A stretch of 64,000 nucleotides of DNA from Rhabdobacter roseus. Lineage in GTDB: Bacteria; Bacteroidota; Bacteroidia; Cytophagales; Spirosomataceae. Position 1 is the first letter of the stretch. Each line of letters begins with the position of its first letter. The stretch is taken from assembly GCF_014202275.1 (NCBI RefSeq), contig NZ_JACHGF010000006.1, positions 186,001 through 250,000 of the forward strand, in the 5' to 3' direction. The notes under the pieces are model-generated. The model searched no databases and was not told the DNA's origin. It was given only the letters and a program-made list of their open reading frames with translations. Below, one piece after another: positions 53,705 to 62,413 of this stretch. A program made the position numbers and the translations under genes.

Positions 53705-55390
53705 ATGAAAGCAGCCTATTTACCCTCCAACGAAGAAGAAAGACTAAATGCTTTGTTTGGGTACCAGATTCTGGACACCTTACCCGAGCAGGATTTTGAT
53801 GATATAACCCGAATTGCCTCTGAGATTTGCCAGACTACCATTTCGTTGATCTCGTTGGTGGATAAGGACCGGCAGTGGTTTAAAGCTAAACAGGGGCCCA
53901 TAGAAGATCCCGAGACGCCGCGTGAGCAATCGTTTTGCGCCCATGCCATCCTGAATCCATTGGAAGTAATGATTGTGCCGGATACCGCTCAGGACGAACG
54001 CTTCTTCGATAACCCCCATACTATAGGTTTTCCTTATGTTCGTTTTTACGCGGGCGTGCCTTTGGTCACCTACGATGGCTACGCGCTGGGCTCACTCTGC
54101 GTCATTGACCAAGTACCCCGGGAGCTATCACCCACTCAAATAGAAGCTTTACGTGCGCTAAGCAAGCAGGTAATCAGCCAGTTCGAACTACGTAAAAAAG
54201 CCAAAGAGCTGGAAGAAATACAGTTGAAGCTCGTAGCGATGAATTACGAGCTGCACCTGGCCAAGCAAAAGGCTGAGGAGACCGACCAGGCCAAGTCTGC
54301 GTTTTTATCGGTGATGAGCCACGAAATCCGGAATCCGTTGCACGCGGTACTGGGCTATACCACGCTGCTGCTGGAAGAAGATCCACGGGACGATCAGTTG
54401 CCTTCGCTGAAGGTACTTAAGTTCTCGGGCGAAACGCTCCTGGCGCTGGTGAATGACATCCTGGACATCAACAAGCTGGATGCCGGGAAAGTGGTGCTAG
54501 AAGAAATACCCTTCAGCCTGCGCGAGCTGCTCGAAAACTCGGTGCGAGCCAATATGCACCGGGCCCGCGAGCGGGATAATACCCTGGAATGCCATTACGA
54601 CGAATCCATACCCGAGCAGGTACTGGGCGATCCGGTGCGTTTACTGCAAGTCGTTACCAACTTGCTTTCCAACGCCGTAAAATTCACCGAAAACGGGCGT
54701 GTGACTATATCGGCCAAGGTACTTCGGCAAAACCCGTCGGAAGTGGCCCTGCTCCTTCGGGTATCGGACACCGGCATTGGTATTCCTGCTCATGCGCTCG
54801 GTACCATCTTTGAGGAATTTGCCCAGGCCTCTACGGCCATCAACCGCGAATTCGGCGGGACCGGACTGGGGCTTTCCATTACCCAGAAGATACTGGCCTT
54901 GTACGACAGTAAAATTCAGGTAGAAAGCCAGCTCGGAGTCGGTACCACGTTTTCGTTTGAGCTCACGCTGCGGAAAGCCCTGCCCGCTACTACGCAAGCG
55001 ATGGCTTTGGAAGAAGTGGATTTGAGCGGGTATAAGGTACTGGTGGTGGATGACACCGAAATGAACCTCAAACTGCTGGGACATAACCTCCGTAAAAAAG
55101 GCATGGACGTAGCTACTTTTTCCTCGCCTTTTGAGGGGCTGGAAGCGGCCCTAAGCCAAGCGTACGATATTGTTCTGCTGGATCTTCAAATGCCCGGCAT
55201 GACGGGTTTTGAGCTCAGTCGCCGGATTCGGGAAGCGGAGCTGCAGGTACCTATCATCGCGCTCTCCGGCGACAATAGCCTGGAGACCGCCCGGCTGGTG
55301 CAAGACTCCGGCATGAATGGCTTCCTTTCCAAACCCTACGTGATGAGCCATCTCTACCAGCTCCTGGTACTAAATCTGGTGCTTTCTTAA
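53705..55390 (+). CDS. soluble hybrid histidine kinase: GAF-HisKA-HATPase-REC
   Basis: 561 residues from the ATG at 53705; a GTG 12 codons earlier lies in the upstream gene and adds no conserved sequence. The N-terminal GAF domain contains DKDRQWFKAKQG and FYAGVPLVTYDGYALGSLCVID. HisKA has His206 in MSHEIRNPLHAVLGY, the ATPase has NAVKFTENG, DTGIGIP and GGTGLGLSI, and the receiver has Asp493 in IVLLDLQMPGM. It lacks membrane segments and an Hpt, so its receiver may pass phosphate to the Hpt of the kinase upstream. The two genes are 4 bp apart and surely co-transcribed. Confidence 0.93.
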   Translation: MKAAYLPSNEEERLNALFGYQILDTLPEQDFDDITRIASEICQTTISLISLVDKDRQWFKAKQGPIEDPETPREQSFCAHAILNPLEVMIVPDTAQDERFFDNPHTIGFPYVRFYAGVPLVTYDGYALGSLCVIDQVPRELSPTQIEALRALSKQVISQFELRKKAKELEEIQLKLVAMNYELHLAKQKAEETDQAKSAFLSVMSHEIRNPLHAVLGYTTLLLEEDPRDDQLPSLKVLKFSGETLLALVNDILDINKLDAGKVVLEEIPFSLRELLENSVRANMHRARERDNTLECHYDESIPEQVLGDPVRLLQVVTNLLSNAVKFTENGRVTISAKVLRQNPSEVALLLRVSDTGIGIPAHALGTIFEEFAQASTAINREFGGTGLGLSITQKILALYDSKIQVESQLGVGTTFSFELTLRKALPATTQAMALEEVDLSGYKVLVVDDTEMNLKLLGHNLRKKGMDVATFSSPFEGLEAALSQAYDIVLLDLQMPGMTGFELSRRIREAELQVPIIALSGDNSLETARLVQDSGMNGFLSKPYVMSHLYQLLVLNLVLS

Positions 55391-55426
55391 CGAAACTCCC
55401 TAAGTACCTCTTTGGGAGCGAATGCC

Positions 55427-56011
55427 CTAGGCGTGCTCAGGCCTGTTGTGTATGCCCTCCTGGATTTCCTCGATCATTTTTTGACTAAACGCCGGTAGGT
55501 CATCCGGTTTACGGCTGGTCAGGAGCCCGTTGTCCACCACCACATCCTGATCCACCCAGTTGGCTCCCGCATTTTCAAAATCTTTCCTTAGCGACGGGTA
55601 GGACGTCAGCTTCCGTCCGCCCACTACTTCGGCGTCGATAAGAATCTGGGGCCCGTAACAAATGGCCGCTACGGGCTTGCCGGCTTCCGCAAAGGCCTTT
55701 ACAAACTCCACGGCCCGCGTATTTTCCCGGAGCAGATTCAGGCTCATGACTCCACCGGGCAGCAGCAGGGCGTCGTAGTAGTCGGCCCGGGCGTGCTCTA
55801 AAGGTACGTCTATCTCGAACATCTCGCCCCAGTCTACGTTGTTCCAGCCTTTCACAACCGTGCTACTAGGCGACACAATGCTAGCGGGCGATACAATATG
55901 TGTTACGGCCCCGTTTTCATTCAATACCAGGCGGGGCTCGGTCATCTCCACTTGTTCAAAGCCATCGGTGATCAGAATCGCCACCTTTTGACCATTTAAT
56001 TTAAGTTCCAT
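55427..56011 (-). CDS. DJ-1/PfpI family protein (type 1 glutamine amidotransferase-like)
   Basis: 194 residues. The nucleophile elbow is AAICYGPQILIDA (Cys followed by Tyr-Gly-Pro), with the acidic partner in VAILITDGFEQVEMTEPR. YDALLLPGGVMSLNLLR is also conserved. Members act as proteases, deglycases or stress chaperones; the role here is open. A paralogue lies 213 bp upstream on the same strand. This copy has an extra insert with IVSPASIVSPSSTV. Confidence 0.92.
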   Translation of the reverse strand: MELKLNGQKVAILITDGFEQVEMTEPRLVLNENGAVTHIVSPASIVSPSSTVVKGWNNVDWGEMFEIDVPLEHARADYYDALLLPGGVMSLNLLRENTRAVEFVKAFAEAGKPVAAICYGPQILIDAEVVGGRKLTSYPSLRKDFENAGANWVDQDVVVDNGLLTSRKPDDLPAFSQKMIEEIQEGIHNRPEHA

Positions 56012-56224
56012 GGTACGTATAAGGGTTAGGAATTTTTGGGAAAGTAAAAGAAAGGTACCTAAAAGTATACCACTGGTAAAAGAGGAATTTTTGAAGATAT
56101 AATGTAAAAAAATGGGAAATTTTACGTAGCATTTTGGCTACACATGCTGACCAAAAGGGATAGAAAAACGGGAGGCATGCTTTATAAATGCAGTGCCTCC
56201 CGGTACTTAACGGAGTACGTTATA

Positions 56225-56788
56225 TTAAGCGTGCTGGGCTTCGTGAACGCCCTCCCGAATCTCTTCGATCATTTTGCGGTTGAAGGCCGGAATGTCGTCC
56301 GGCTTGCGGCTGGTTACCAGGCCCTGGTCGGTTACTACCTCTTCGTCTACCCAGTGAGCACCGGCGTTTTTAAGGTCCGTCTTCACCGACGGATACGAGG
56401 TTAGCTTCCGTCCCCGGACCACGTCGGCCTCGATGAGTACCTGTGGGCCGTGGCAAATGGCCGCTACGGGCTTGCCGGCCGCAAAGAAATCACGTACGAA
56501 TTGCACCGCTTTTTTATCGGCGCGGAGCTTGTCGGGGTTCATCACGCCGCCCGGTAGTAGCAAAGCATCATACTGCTCGCAGGTCACTTCGTCGACCGTT
56601 TTATCTACCTGAAAAGAGTCGCCCCAGTCGGTTTTATCCCAGCCCTTGATGGTACCTTTTTCGGGACTAATGATATGGGTTTCGGCTCCCTGGGCTTCCA
56701 GGGCTTTTTTAGGCTCGGTCAATTCTACCTGTTCAAAGCCGTTCGTGGCCAGAATCGCTACTTTTTTTTCTTTCAACTTCGTTTCCAT
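56225..56788 (-). CDS. DJ-1/PfpI family protein, tandem paralogue
   Basis: 187 residues. The elbow reads AAICHGPQVLIEADVVRGRK, the standard PfpI Cys-His-Gly pattern, and the N-terminus is VAILATNGFEQVELTEPKKAL. It is clearly related to the next gene, with the same end pattern (SRKPDDIPAFNRKMIEEIREG). His after the Cys here versus Tyr in the paralogue marks a catalytic-triad difference. A GTAC-bearing spacer separates the pair. Confidence 0.94.
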   Translation of the reverse strand: METKLKEKKVAILATNGFEQVELTEPKKALEAQGAETHIISPEKGTIKGWDKTDWGDSFQVDKTVDEVTCEQYDALLLPGGVMNPDKLRADKKAVQFVRDFFAAGKPVAAICHGPQVLIEADVVRGRKLTSYPSVKTDLKNAGAHWVDEEVVTDQGLVTSRKPDDIPAFNRKMIEEIREGVHEAQHA

Positions 56789-57295
56789 AACTCACGTTCT
56801 GTTTATTGCTTTCGATTGATTTTCAACGATAACCCATGGGTAAAAACGACATTCCAAGCGGATAGCCGGGCCTTTTACGTGGGTAAACCGGGCAGGAATT
56901 CCTCGCTCTGTTGGGTAGGCTACGCAGGTATACTTATTTATACAAGCGCCTATCTTCATGACCGTTAGTTATTCGGATAAGAGAAGACGCGCTGGCCAAC
57001 ATTTCCTAAGCCAGATTGCGGCATCCATGGTCTCTTTGGGGAAATTTTCGTCAATGTACTTAGCTATCCGGGCACAAGCTAGGGTACGTATATGCTGGTT
57101 ACTTATTACGTATAATGGTCTAATGTATTGTCTGTAAGTGTCTTACTATTAGGCAAATGGAATTGCCTACGCCGCCGGGAAAAGCAGGCCTGAGTAGGCC
57201 AGGGTAGGTACGTTCCCCACCCCAGAGGCACTATTTTTTAGCGATTGGCGCTCTAAATCAATCTTTTATTTTACAAACTCAACACTAAAACGCTT
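56789..57295. other. intergenic region between PfpI and CHRD genes
   Basis: 507 bp, divergent. No gene with family features. Just before the CHRD start, TCTTTTATTTTACAA (57262-57276) is identical to a 15-mer upstream of the sugar kinase (46059-46073) and may be a promoter element. Confidence 0.5.
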
Positions 57296-57784
57296 ATGAG
57301 AAGGATCGTATTGATGGGAGTGTGCGTCATGCTGCTGGCCAGCGGTTGTAACAACGACAACAACGACGGTGGTGATGATATATCGCCCGACCGGCGGGTC
57401 ACCGCTACGCTGAATGGTACCTCGGCCGTGCCTACCAATACCTCGGCGGCTATGGGCGCGGTGGATGGTAATTACAACGAAGCCACCAACATCCTACGGC
57501 TCAACGTAACCTACCAGGATAGTATGATGGTGGGTGATACCCTGACGGGAGACAGCCTGATGGCTTTTGTGCCCACCGGCTGGCACATTTATAAATCAGC
57601 GGCCGCCAACGAGCTGGGAGAGTCTATGTTTGACTTGGGAAGTACCTTTTCCTCGCCTTACCAGTACACGGATACCCTGACCGAAGCGCAGGAACGTGAC
57701 TTGCTGGATGGCCTTTACTACCTGAACGTACATACCGCCGCCTACCCGGAAGGAGAAATCCGGGGGCAATTACGCGTGGAGTAA
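57296..57784 (+). CDS. CHRD domain lipoprotein
   Basis: 162 residues. Lipoprotein signal MLLASGCNN, then an Asn/Asp-rich linker and one CHRD domain (VTATLNGTSAVPTNTSA, TGWHIYKSA, GLYYLNVHTAAYPEGEIRGQL). The CHRD domain is named from chordin and occurs in many bacterial surface proteins of unknown role; the two His-containing motifs suggest a metal site. Here the usual HIH is HIY. A second CHRD lipoprotein follows 210 bp later. Confidence 0.9.
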   Translation: MRRIVLMGVCVMLLASGCNNDNNDGGDDISPDRRVTATLNGTSAVPTNTSAAMGAVDGNYNEATNILRLNVTYQDSMMVGDTLTGDSLMAFVPTGWHIYKSAAANELGESMFDLGSTFSSPYQYTDTLTEAQERDLLDGLYYLNVHTAAYPEGEIRGQLRVE

Positions 57785-57835
57785 TCTAAGGGTAAGTTAC
57801 TGAGATTTAAATCTTTAAGTTTGATTAAAGTACCT

Positions 57836-57875
57836 TTAAAAAGGGCTGCTCCCACAACGGGGCAGCCCTTTTTAA
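57836..57875 (+). terminator. terminator after the first CHRD gene
   Basis: TTAAAAAGGGCTGC (57836-57849) pairs with 57862-57875 over 14 bp, followed by A/T-rich DNA. Canonical. Confidence 0.88.
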
Positions 57876-57994
57876 TCAAGTACCTGCCATAGCATATTTT
57901 AATTCCGGGGGCCACGCAACCTACGGCTCAGAAAGTACGTATACACGAGCAAACCAAGCTGGTTTAAAAATAAACTCTAATAACATTCAATAGT

Positions 57995-58426
57995 ATGAAA
58001 ACGTATGTACTGGTAGGAATCGCCCTGGTAGGGTTGCTGATGGGCGGCTGCAAAGACAAAGAAGAGGTTTCGCCGGAGGTGAAAGTGATGGCTACGCTGT
58101 CAGGTGCCTCCGAAGTACCTGCCAACACCTCAACGGCCACGGGTAAGGCAGAAGGTACCTTCAACAACGAGACAAAGGAACTCAAATTGACGGTGACGTA
58201 CCAGGGTATTACGCCGGTAGCCTGGCATATTCACAAAGCAGCAGCAGGTACCAATGGCAGTGTGTTGTTTGACTTTGGAACGGCCTTTAGCTCGCCCTTT
58301 AACTACTCGACTACGCTTACCGCCGAGCAGGAGGCCGACCTGAAGGCAGGCTTATACTACGTGAATATACACTCCGCTACGTACAGAGCGGGTGAGATAC
58401 GCGGCCAACTTGGCGTAGCACCTTAA
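57995..58426 (+). CDS. CHRD domain lipoprotein, paralogue
   Basis: 143 residues. Signal with LLMGGCKDKEEVSPEV, then one CHRD domain (MATLSGASEVPANTST, VAWHIHKAAAGTNGS, GLYYVNIHSATYRAGEIRGQL) that keeps both His of HIH. It is a shorter paralogue of the gene at 57296. It ends before a hairpin shared with clpB. Confidence 0.9.
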   Translation: MKTYVLVGIALVGLLMGGCKDKEEVSPEVKVMATLSGASEVPANTSTATGKAEGTFNNETKELKLTVTYQGITPVAWHIHKAAAGTNGSVLFDFGTAFSSPFNYSTTLTAEQEADLKAGLYYVNIHSATYRAGEIRGQLGVAP

Positions 58427-58431
58427 CTAAA

Positions 58432-58459
58432 AAGGGGGTACTTGGTCAGGTACCCCCTT
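58432..58459. terminator. bidirectional terminator between CHRD gene and clpB
   Basis: AAGGGGGTAC (58432-58441) pairs with GTACCCCCTT (58450-58459), loop of 8. The stem carries a GTAC in each arm. Confidence 0.75.
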
Positions 58460-58479
58460 AGCGCATTAAGCAAAAAATA

Positions 58480-61086
58480 TTAAATCTCCACGCCGCCGCT
58501 GACGTTCTCGAACTGGAGTTCTCCGTCGGGGCCTAGCTCCATCATAATGACGGAGTCTTTGGCAATGCTCCCGTTCAGGATTTGCTTGGAGAGCTCGTTG
58601 AGGATGCGGCGCTGAAGTACCCGTTTGAGCGGTCGTGCCCCGAAGGCCGGATCGAAGCCTTCTTCGCCCAGCTTGGTGAGGGCCTCCTCGCTGGCGTCGA
58701 GGGTGATTCCCTGCTCCATGAGCATCCGCTGGATACCCTTAAACTGGATTTCGATGATCTTGCGAATGTTCTTCTGCGTCAGGGGCTCAAAGAGTACGAT
58801 CTCGTCGATCCGGTTCAGGAACTCCGGCCGTACCGTGGCTTTGAGCAGATCCAGCACTGCCTGCTTAGCTTCCTCTACGATCAGGGTGCGGTTCCAGCCT
58901 TCGTCTTCGGCAAATTTCTCCTGGATGATGTGGCTGCCGATGTTGGACGTCATGATGATGATCGTGTTCTTGAAGTTGGCCACGCGTCCTTTGTTGTCGG
59001 TGAGGCGGCCGTCGTCAAGTACCTGTAGCAGGATATTCCACACGTCGGGATGGGCCTTTTCGATCTCATCCAGCAGGATAACGCTGTACGGTTTGCGGCG
59101 TACGGCTTCGGTCAGCTGTCCGCCTTCTTCGTAGCCCACGTAGCCCGGAGGCGCTCCCACCAGGCGGCTCACGGCGTGGCGCTCCTGGTACTCACTCATG
59201 TCGATGCGCACCATGGCGTTTTCGTCGTTGAAGAGGTACTGCGCCAGCGTCTTGGCGAGCTCCGTTTTGCCGACGCCCGTCGAGCCCAGAAACAGGAAAC
59301 TACCGATGGGGCGGCGAGGGTCCTGCAGGCCCGCCCGGCTCCGCCGAACGGCGTCAGACACCACCTGAATGGCTTCGTCTTGCCCGGCTACGCGGCGGTG
59401 CAGCTCCTCTTCCAGGTGCAGGAGTTTTTCGCGGTCGCTCTGGAGCATTTTGCTCACGGGAATACCCGTCCACTTGGCTACTACCTCGGCTATTTCCTCG
59501 GCGGTAATTTCTTCCTGCATCAGCTTGCGTTCGCCTTCCGACTTTTGGAGTTCTTCCAGCTTTTTCTGGGCTTCCGGCACGCGTCCGTAGCGGATCTCGG
59601 CTACCTTGCCGAAGTCGCCGCTGCGTTCGGCCTGTTCGGCTTCAAATTTCAGCTGGTCGAGGCTTTCTTTCAGGCTCCGGATCTCGTTCACGATGCCTTT
59701 CTCACTTTCCCACTGGGCTTTAAGCGCATTGCGTTCTTCGCTCAGGTCCTCAATTTCCCGGTTGAGCAGGGTTTCTTTCTCCTTGTTGTTTTCGCGGCGA
59801 ATGGCCTCCCGCTCAATTTCCAGCTGCATGATGCGGCGGTTGAATTCGTCGAGCTCTTCGGGTACGCTGTCCATTTCCAGCCGGAGCTTGGAGGCCGCCT
59901 CGTCCATGAGGTCAATGGCCTTGTCAGGCAGGAAGCGGTCCGTGATGTAGCGGTTGGAAAGCTCCACGGCCGCAATGACGGCGTCGTCCTGAATCCGCAC
60001 CCCGTGGTGCAGTTCGTACTTGTCTTTGATACCCCGCAGGATACTGATGGCATCGGGGACGTCGGGCTCGTCTACCATCACCGCCTGGAAGCGGCGCTCC
60101 AGGGCTTTGTCTTTCTCCATGTACTTTTGGTACTCTTTGAGCGTGGTGGCTCCAATGGCGTGCAGCTCGCCGCGCGCCAGGGCGGGTTTCAGGAGGTTAG
60201 CGGCATCCATGGCGCTCTCGCCCCCTCCTCCGGCCCCGATGAGCGTATGGATCTCGTCGATGAAGAGAATGATCTCGCCGTCGGAGTCGGTCACTTCCTT
60301 GATCACCGCCTTGAGGCGCTCCTCAAACTCCCCCTTGTACTTGGCGCCCGCAATGAGCAGCCCCATGTCCAGGGAAGCAATGATTTTGGTTTTGAGCTGC
60401 TCGGGTACGTCACCCTGCACAATCCGCTGGGCCAGACCTTCCACGATGGCCGTTTTACCAACCCCCGGTTCTCCCAGCAGGATAGGGTTGTTTTTGGTAC
60501 GGCGACTCAGGATCTGAAGTACCCGGCGAATCTCTTCGTCGCGCCCGATCACGGGGTCGATTTTACCCGCCTGAGCGAGCTCGTTTAGGTTTTTGCTGTA
60601 GCGCTCCAGAGAGCGGTACTTGGCTTCGGCATTTTGGTCTTTCACGGGGTTATTTTTTCCTCTAAGTTCTTTGATGGCTTCCTTCAATTCTTTCTCCTTA
60701 AACCCGGCGTCTTTCATGAGCTGGGCTACGGCATCCTTGCCGCTGAGCAGCCCCAGCAGGAGCAGCTCCACGCTCACGTACTCGTCGCCAAATTCTTTCA
60801 GGTACCCCTGCGCTTTTTGCAGGGTTTGTGACAAGTCGCTGCCCAGGTACGTCTGGCCGCCGCTCACGCGCGGGTAGCCGTTTACGATGGCTTCGGTTGC
60901 CTGTTCCAGGCGGAGCTGGTTCACGCCCAGCCGCTTCATGAGGTAGCCCGAGGTGTTGTCGTCTTCCTGTAAAATGGCCCTCAGCACGTGTCCCGTTTCT
61001 ACGGCCTGCTGCTGGTTGCCCTGGGCGATCTGTGCGGCCTGCTGGATCACCTCCTGCGCTTTTAGGGTATATTGGTTAAAATTCAT
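58480..61086 (-). CDS. clpB: ClpB disaggregase
   Basis: 868 residues from [15 protein letters not shown] at 61086, which matches ClpB starts; the frame up to 61152 has no conserved residues. Domains: N-terminal Clp_N repeats (1-145), AAA1 with Walker [14 protein letters not shown] and IILFIDEIH, the coiled-coil M domain (about 410-525, rich in Glu, Lys, Arg), AAA2 with [13 protein letters not shown] and [10 protein letters not shown], and the C-terminal D2-small domain. With DnaK it resolubilises aggregates. A long GTAC-dense upstream region (61087-61613) probably holds the heat-shock promoter. Confidence 0.97.
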   Translation of the reverse strand: MNFNQYTLKAQEVIQQAAQIAQGNQQQAVETGHVLRAILQEDDNTSGYLMKRLGVNQLRLEQATEAIVNGYPRVSGGQTYLGSDLSQTLQKAQGYLKEFGDEYVSVELLLLGLLSGKDAVAQLMKDAGFKEKELKEAIKELRGKNNPVKDQNAEAKYRSLERYSKNLNELAQAGKIDPVIGRDEEIRRVLQILSRRTKNNPILLGEPGVGKTAIVEGLAQRIVQGDVPEQLKTKIIASLDMGLLIAGAKYKGEFEERLKAVIKEVTDSDGEIILFIDEIHTLIGAGGGGESAMDAANLLKPALARGELHAIGATTLKEYQKYMEKDKALERRFQAVMVDEPDVPDAISILRGIKDKYELHHGVRIQDDAVIAAVELSNRYITDRFLPDKAIDLMDEAASKLRLEMDSVPEELDEFNRRIMQLEIEREAIRRENNKEKETLLNREIEDLSEERNALKAQWESEKGIVNEIRSLKESLDQLKFEAEQAERSGDFGKVAEIRYGRVPEAQKKLEELQKSEGERKLMQEEITAEEIAEVVAKWTGIPVSKMLQSDREKLLHLEEELHRRVAGQDEAIQVVSDAVRRSRAGLQDPRRPIGSFLFLGSTGVGKTELAKTLAQYLFNDENAMVRIDMSEYQERHAVSRLVGAPPGYVGYEEGGQLTEAVRRKPYSVILLDEIEKAHPDVWNILLQVLDDGRLTDNKGRVANFKNTIIIMTSNIGSHIIQEKFAEDEGWNRTLIVEEAKQAVLDLLKATVRPEFLNRIDEIVLFEPLTQKNIRKIIEIQFKGIQRMLMEQGITLDASEEALTKLGEEGFDPAFGARPLKRVLQRRILNELSKQILNGSIAKDSVIMMELGPDGELQFENVSGGVEI

Positions 61087-61613
61087 GGCGTTTTGTGGTT
61101 CATGCATTACGTATAGTAACTGAATACCATCAAAGTACGTACCCGAGCTCAAAACCGGAAATTTTGACCGAAAGGAATCGTGTAAGGTACTTTATCGTGC
61201 CAATTCGTCATAGCAGGTACCTCCTCGGGGCAAGGTACCTTGGGGGTGAATTCCACAAGGGTTTCTGGCCTGACTAAAAACAAAAATGCGGATAAAAAGG
61301 TACCTGGGCTATGAGGAAAATCAGTAAACAAAGTAGGTACCTGGCCGGGTTATGAAGGTACTTATTGCCGGGCAAAGTACCCCTGGCAAGCGGTACGTGC
61401 AGCTTGGCTTGAATTTTTAGAAGAAAAACAAGTATTAAAAATGAATTGTATAAAGGGTCTAAAAAAAGAAATTCATCTTTATACAGAGAATACGGGAGGG
61501 GAGGAAGCCCGCGCGCTGGCTCCTTGAAGTGTATACCTGAATCTTATTTATTGATTAAGCCTTTTTACCTAAGCAACAGCACCTTAGAACATGAACTTTA
61601 ATCCTTTTCGATC
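61087..61613. other. GTAC-dense divergent spacer between clpB and esterase
   Basis: 527 bp without a supported gene. In 61130-61400 about ten GTAC copies occur, including AAGTACC, GGTACTT and GGTACC, the densest cluster in the window. The distal part (61430-61613) is AT-rich and is the likely promoter area for the esterase. No open frame with family features. Confidence 0.6.
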
Positions 61614-62345
61614 ATGAATCGCCAACTAATGAGCTGGTACAGCCCTTCGCTCCATAAGAACATGGAGGTAGCTGTGTATGGGCACTACGGGTTTGGGCTG
61701 TTAATGATCCCGACCGCCGCCTCCGACTACCTGGAATACGAGCGCCACGGATTGATCGAAAGCATCCGTCCGTTTATTGAGTCCGGAAAAGTAAAGGTAT
61801 TTTGTATTGGAAGTATCAACGACGAGAGCTGGCTGAATCCGCACATGCACGGCTACGATAAGGCGACGCGGCACCAGCAGTTCAACGAGTACGTGATCAA
61901 GGAAGTGTGCCCGTTTATCAAGGAAAGTACCAGCCCCACTACGCCCATCATTGCCTCGGGTGCTTCCTTTGGCGCACTGCACGCCGCCAATCTGTTCTTT
62001 AAGTACCCCGACTACATCAACGGGCTGCTGGCCCTCAGCGGCTGCTATGACCTGACGGCCTACACCCAGGGGTACTTTGACGACAACGTCTACTTCAATT
62101 CGCCGATTCACTACCTCCCCAACCTGAAGGCCGAGTGGCACCTGAACCTGTACCGCGAGTCTCGCAACATCCACCTGGTGTCGGGGGCAGGGGCCTACGA
62201 AGATCCTGATTCGGCGCGGCACCTGTCGGCCATCCTGACGTCCAAAAATGTACCCCACGAGCTCGACATCTGGGGGGCGGATATGCCGCACGAGTGGTGG
62301 GTATGGCACCGGATGCTGCCCTACTACCTGGAAACGCGGTTCTGA
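61614..62345 (+). CDS. alpha/beta-hydrolase esterase-like protein
   Basis: 243 residues of the putative esterase (D) family. The nucleophile Ser is in IIASGASFGALHAANLFFKYPD (GASFGA), a typical G-x-S-x-G. HMHGYDKATRHQQFNEYVIKEV and the late His in MPHEWWVWHRMLPYYL complete the triad region. No signal peptide is seen, so it is probably cytosolic. The family includes enterochelin and S-formylglutathione esterases; the substrate is unknown. Confidence 0.88.
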   Translation: MNRQLMSWYSPSLHKNMEVAVYGHYGFGLLMIPTAASDYLEYERHGLIESIRPFIESGKVKVFCIGSINDESWLNPHMHGYDKATRHQQFNEYVIKEVCPFIKESTSPTTPIIASGASFGALHAANLFFKYPDYINGLLALSGCYDLTAYTQGYFDDNVYFNSPIHYLPNLKAEWHLNLYRESRNIHLVSGAGAYEDPDSARHLSAILTSKNVPHELDIWGADMPHEWWVWHRMLPYYLETRF

Positions 62346-62359
62346 AAGTACCTGCTGGC

Positions 62360-62410
62360 GGGTACTTGATCAGCCGGGGTACTTGCCTCACCTCGGCTGA
62401 TCAAGTACCC
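62360..62410. terminator. bidirectional terminator with GGTACTT/AAGTACC arms
   Basis: GGGTACTTGATCAGCCG (62360-62376) is the exact reverse complement of 62394-62410. The iterated 7-mer and its complement form the outer ends of the stem. Confidence 0.82.
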
Positions 62411-62413
62411 CTT

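Noticed and set aside
59050-60588. 512-codon open frame antisense to clpB
   Set aside because: Same reason; ClpB motifs are complete on the other strand.
61087-61152. N-terminal extension of ClpB
   Set aside because: The conserved ClpB start is at 61086; the extension is not conserved.
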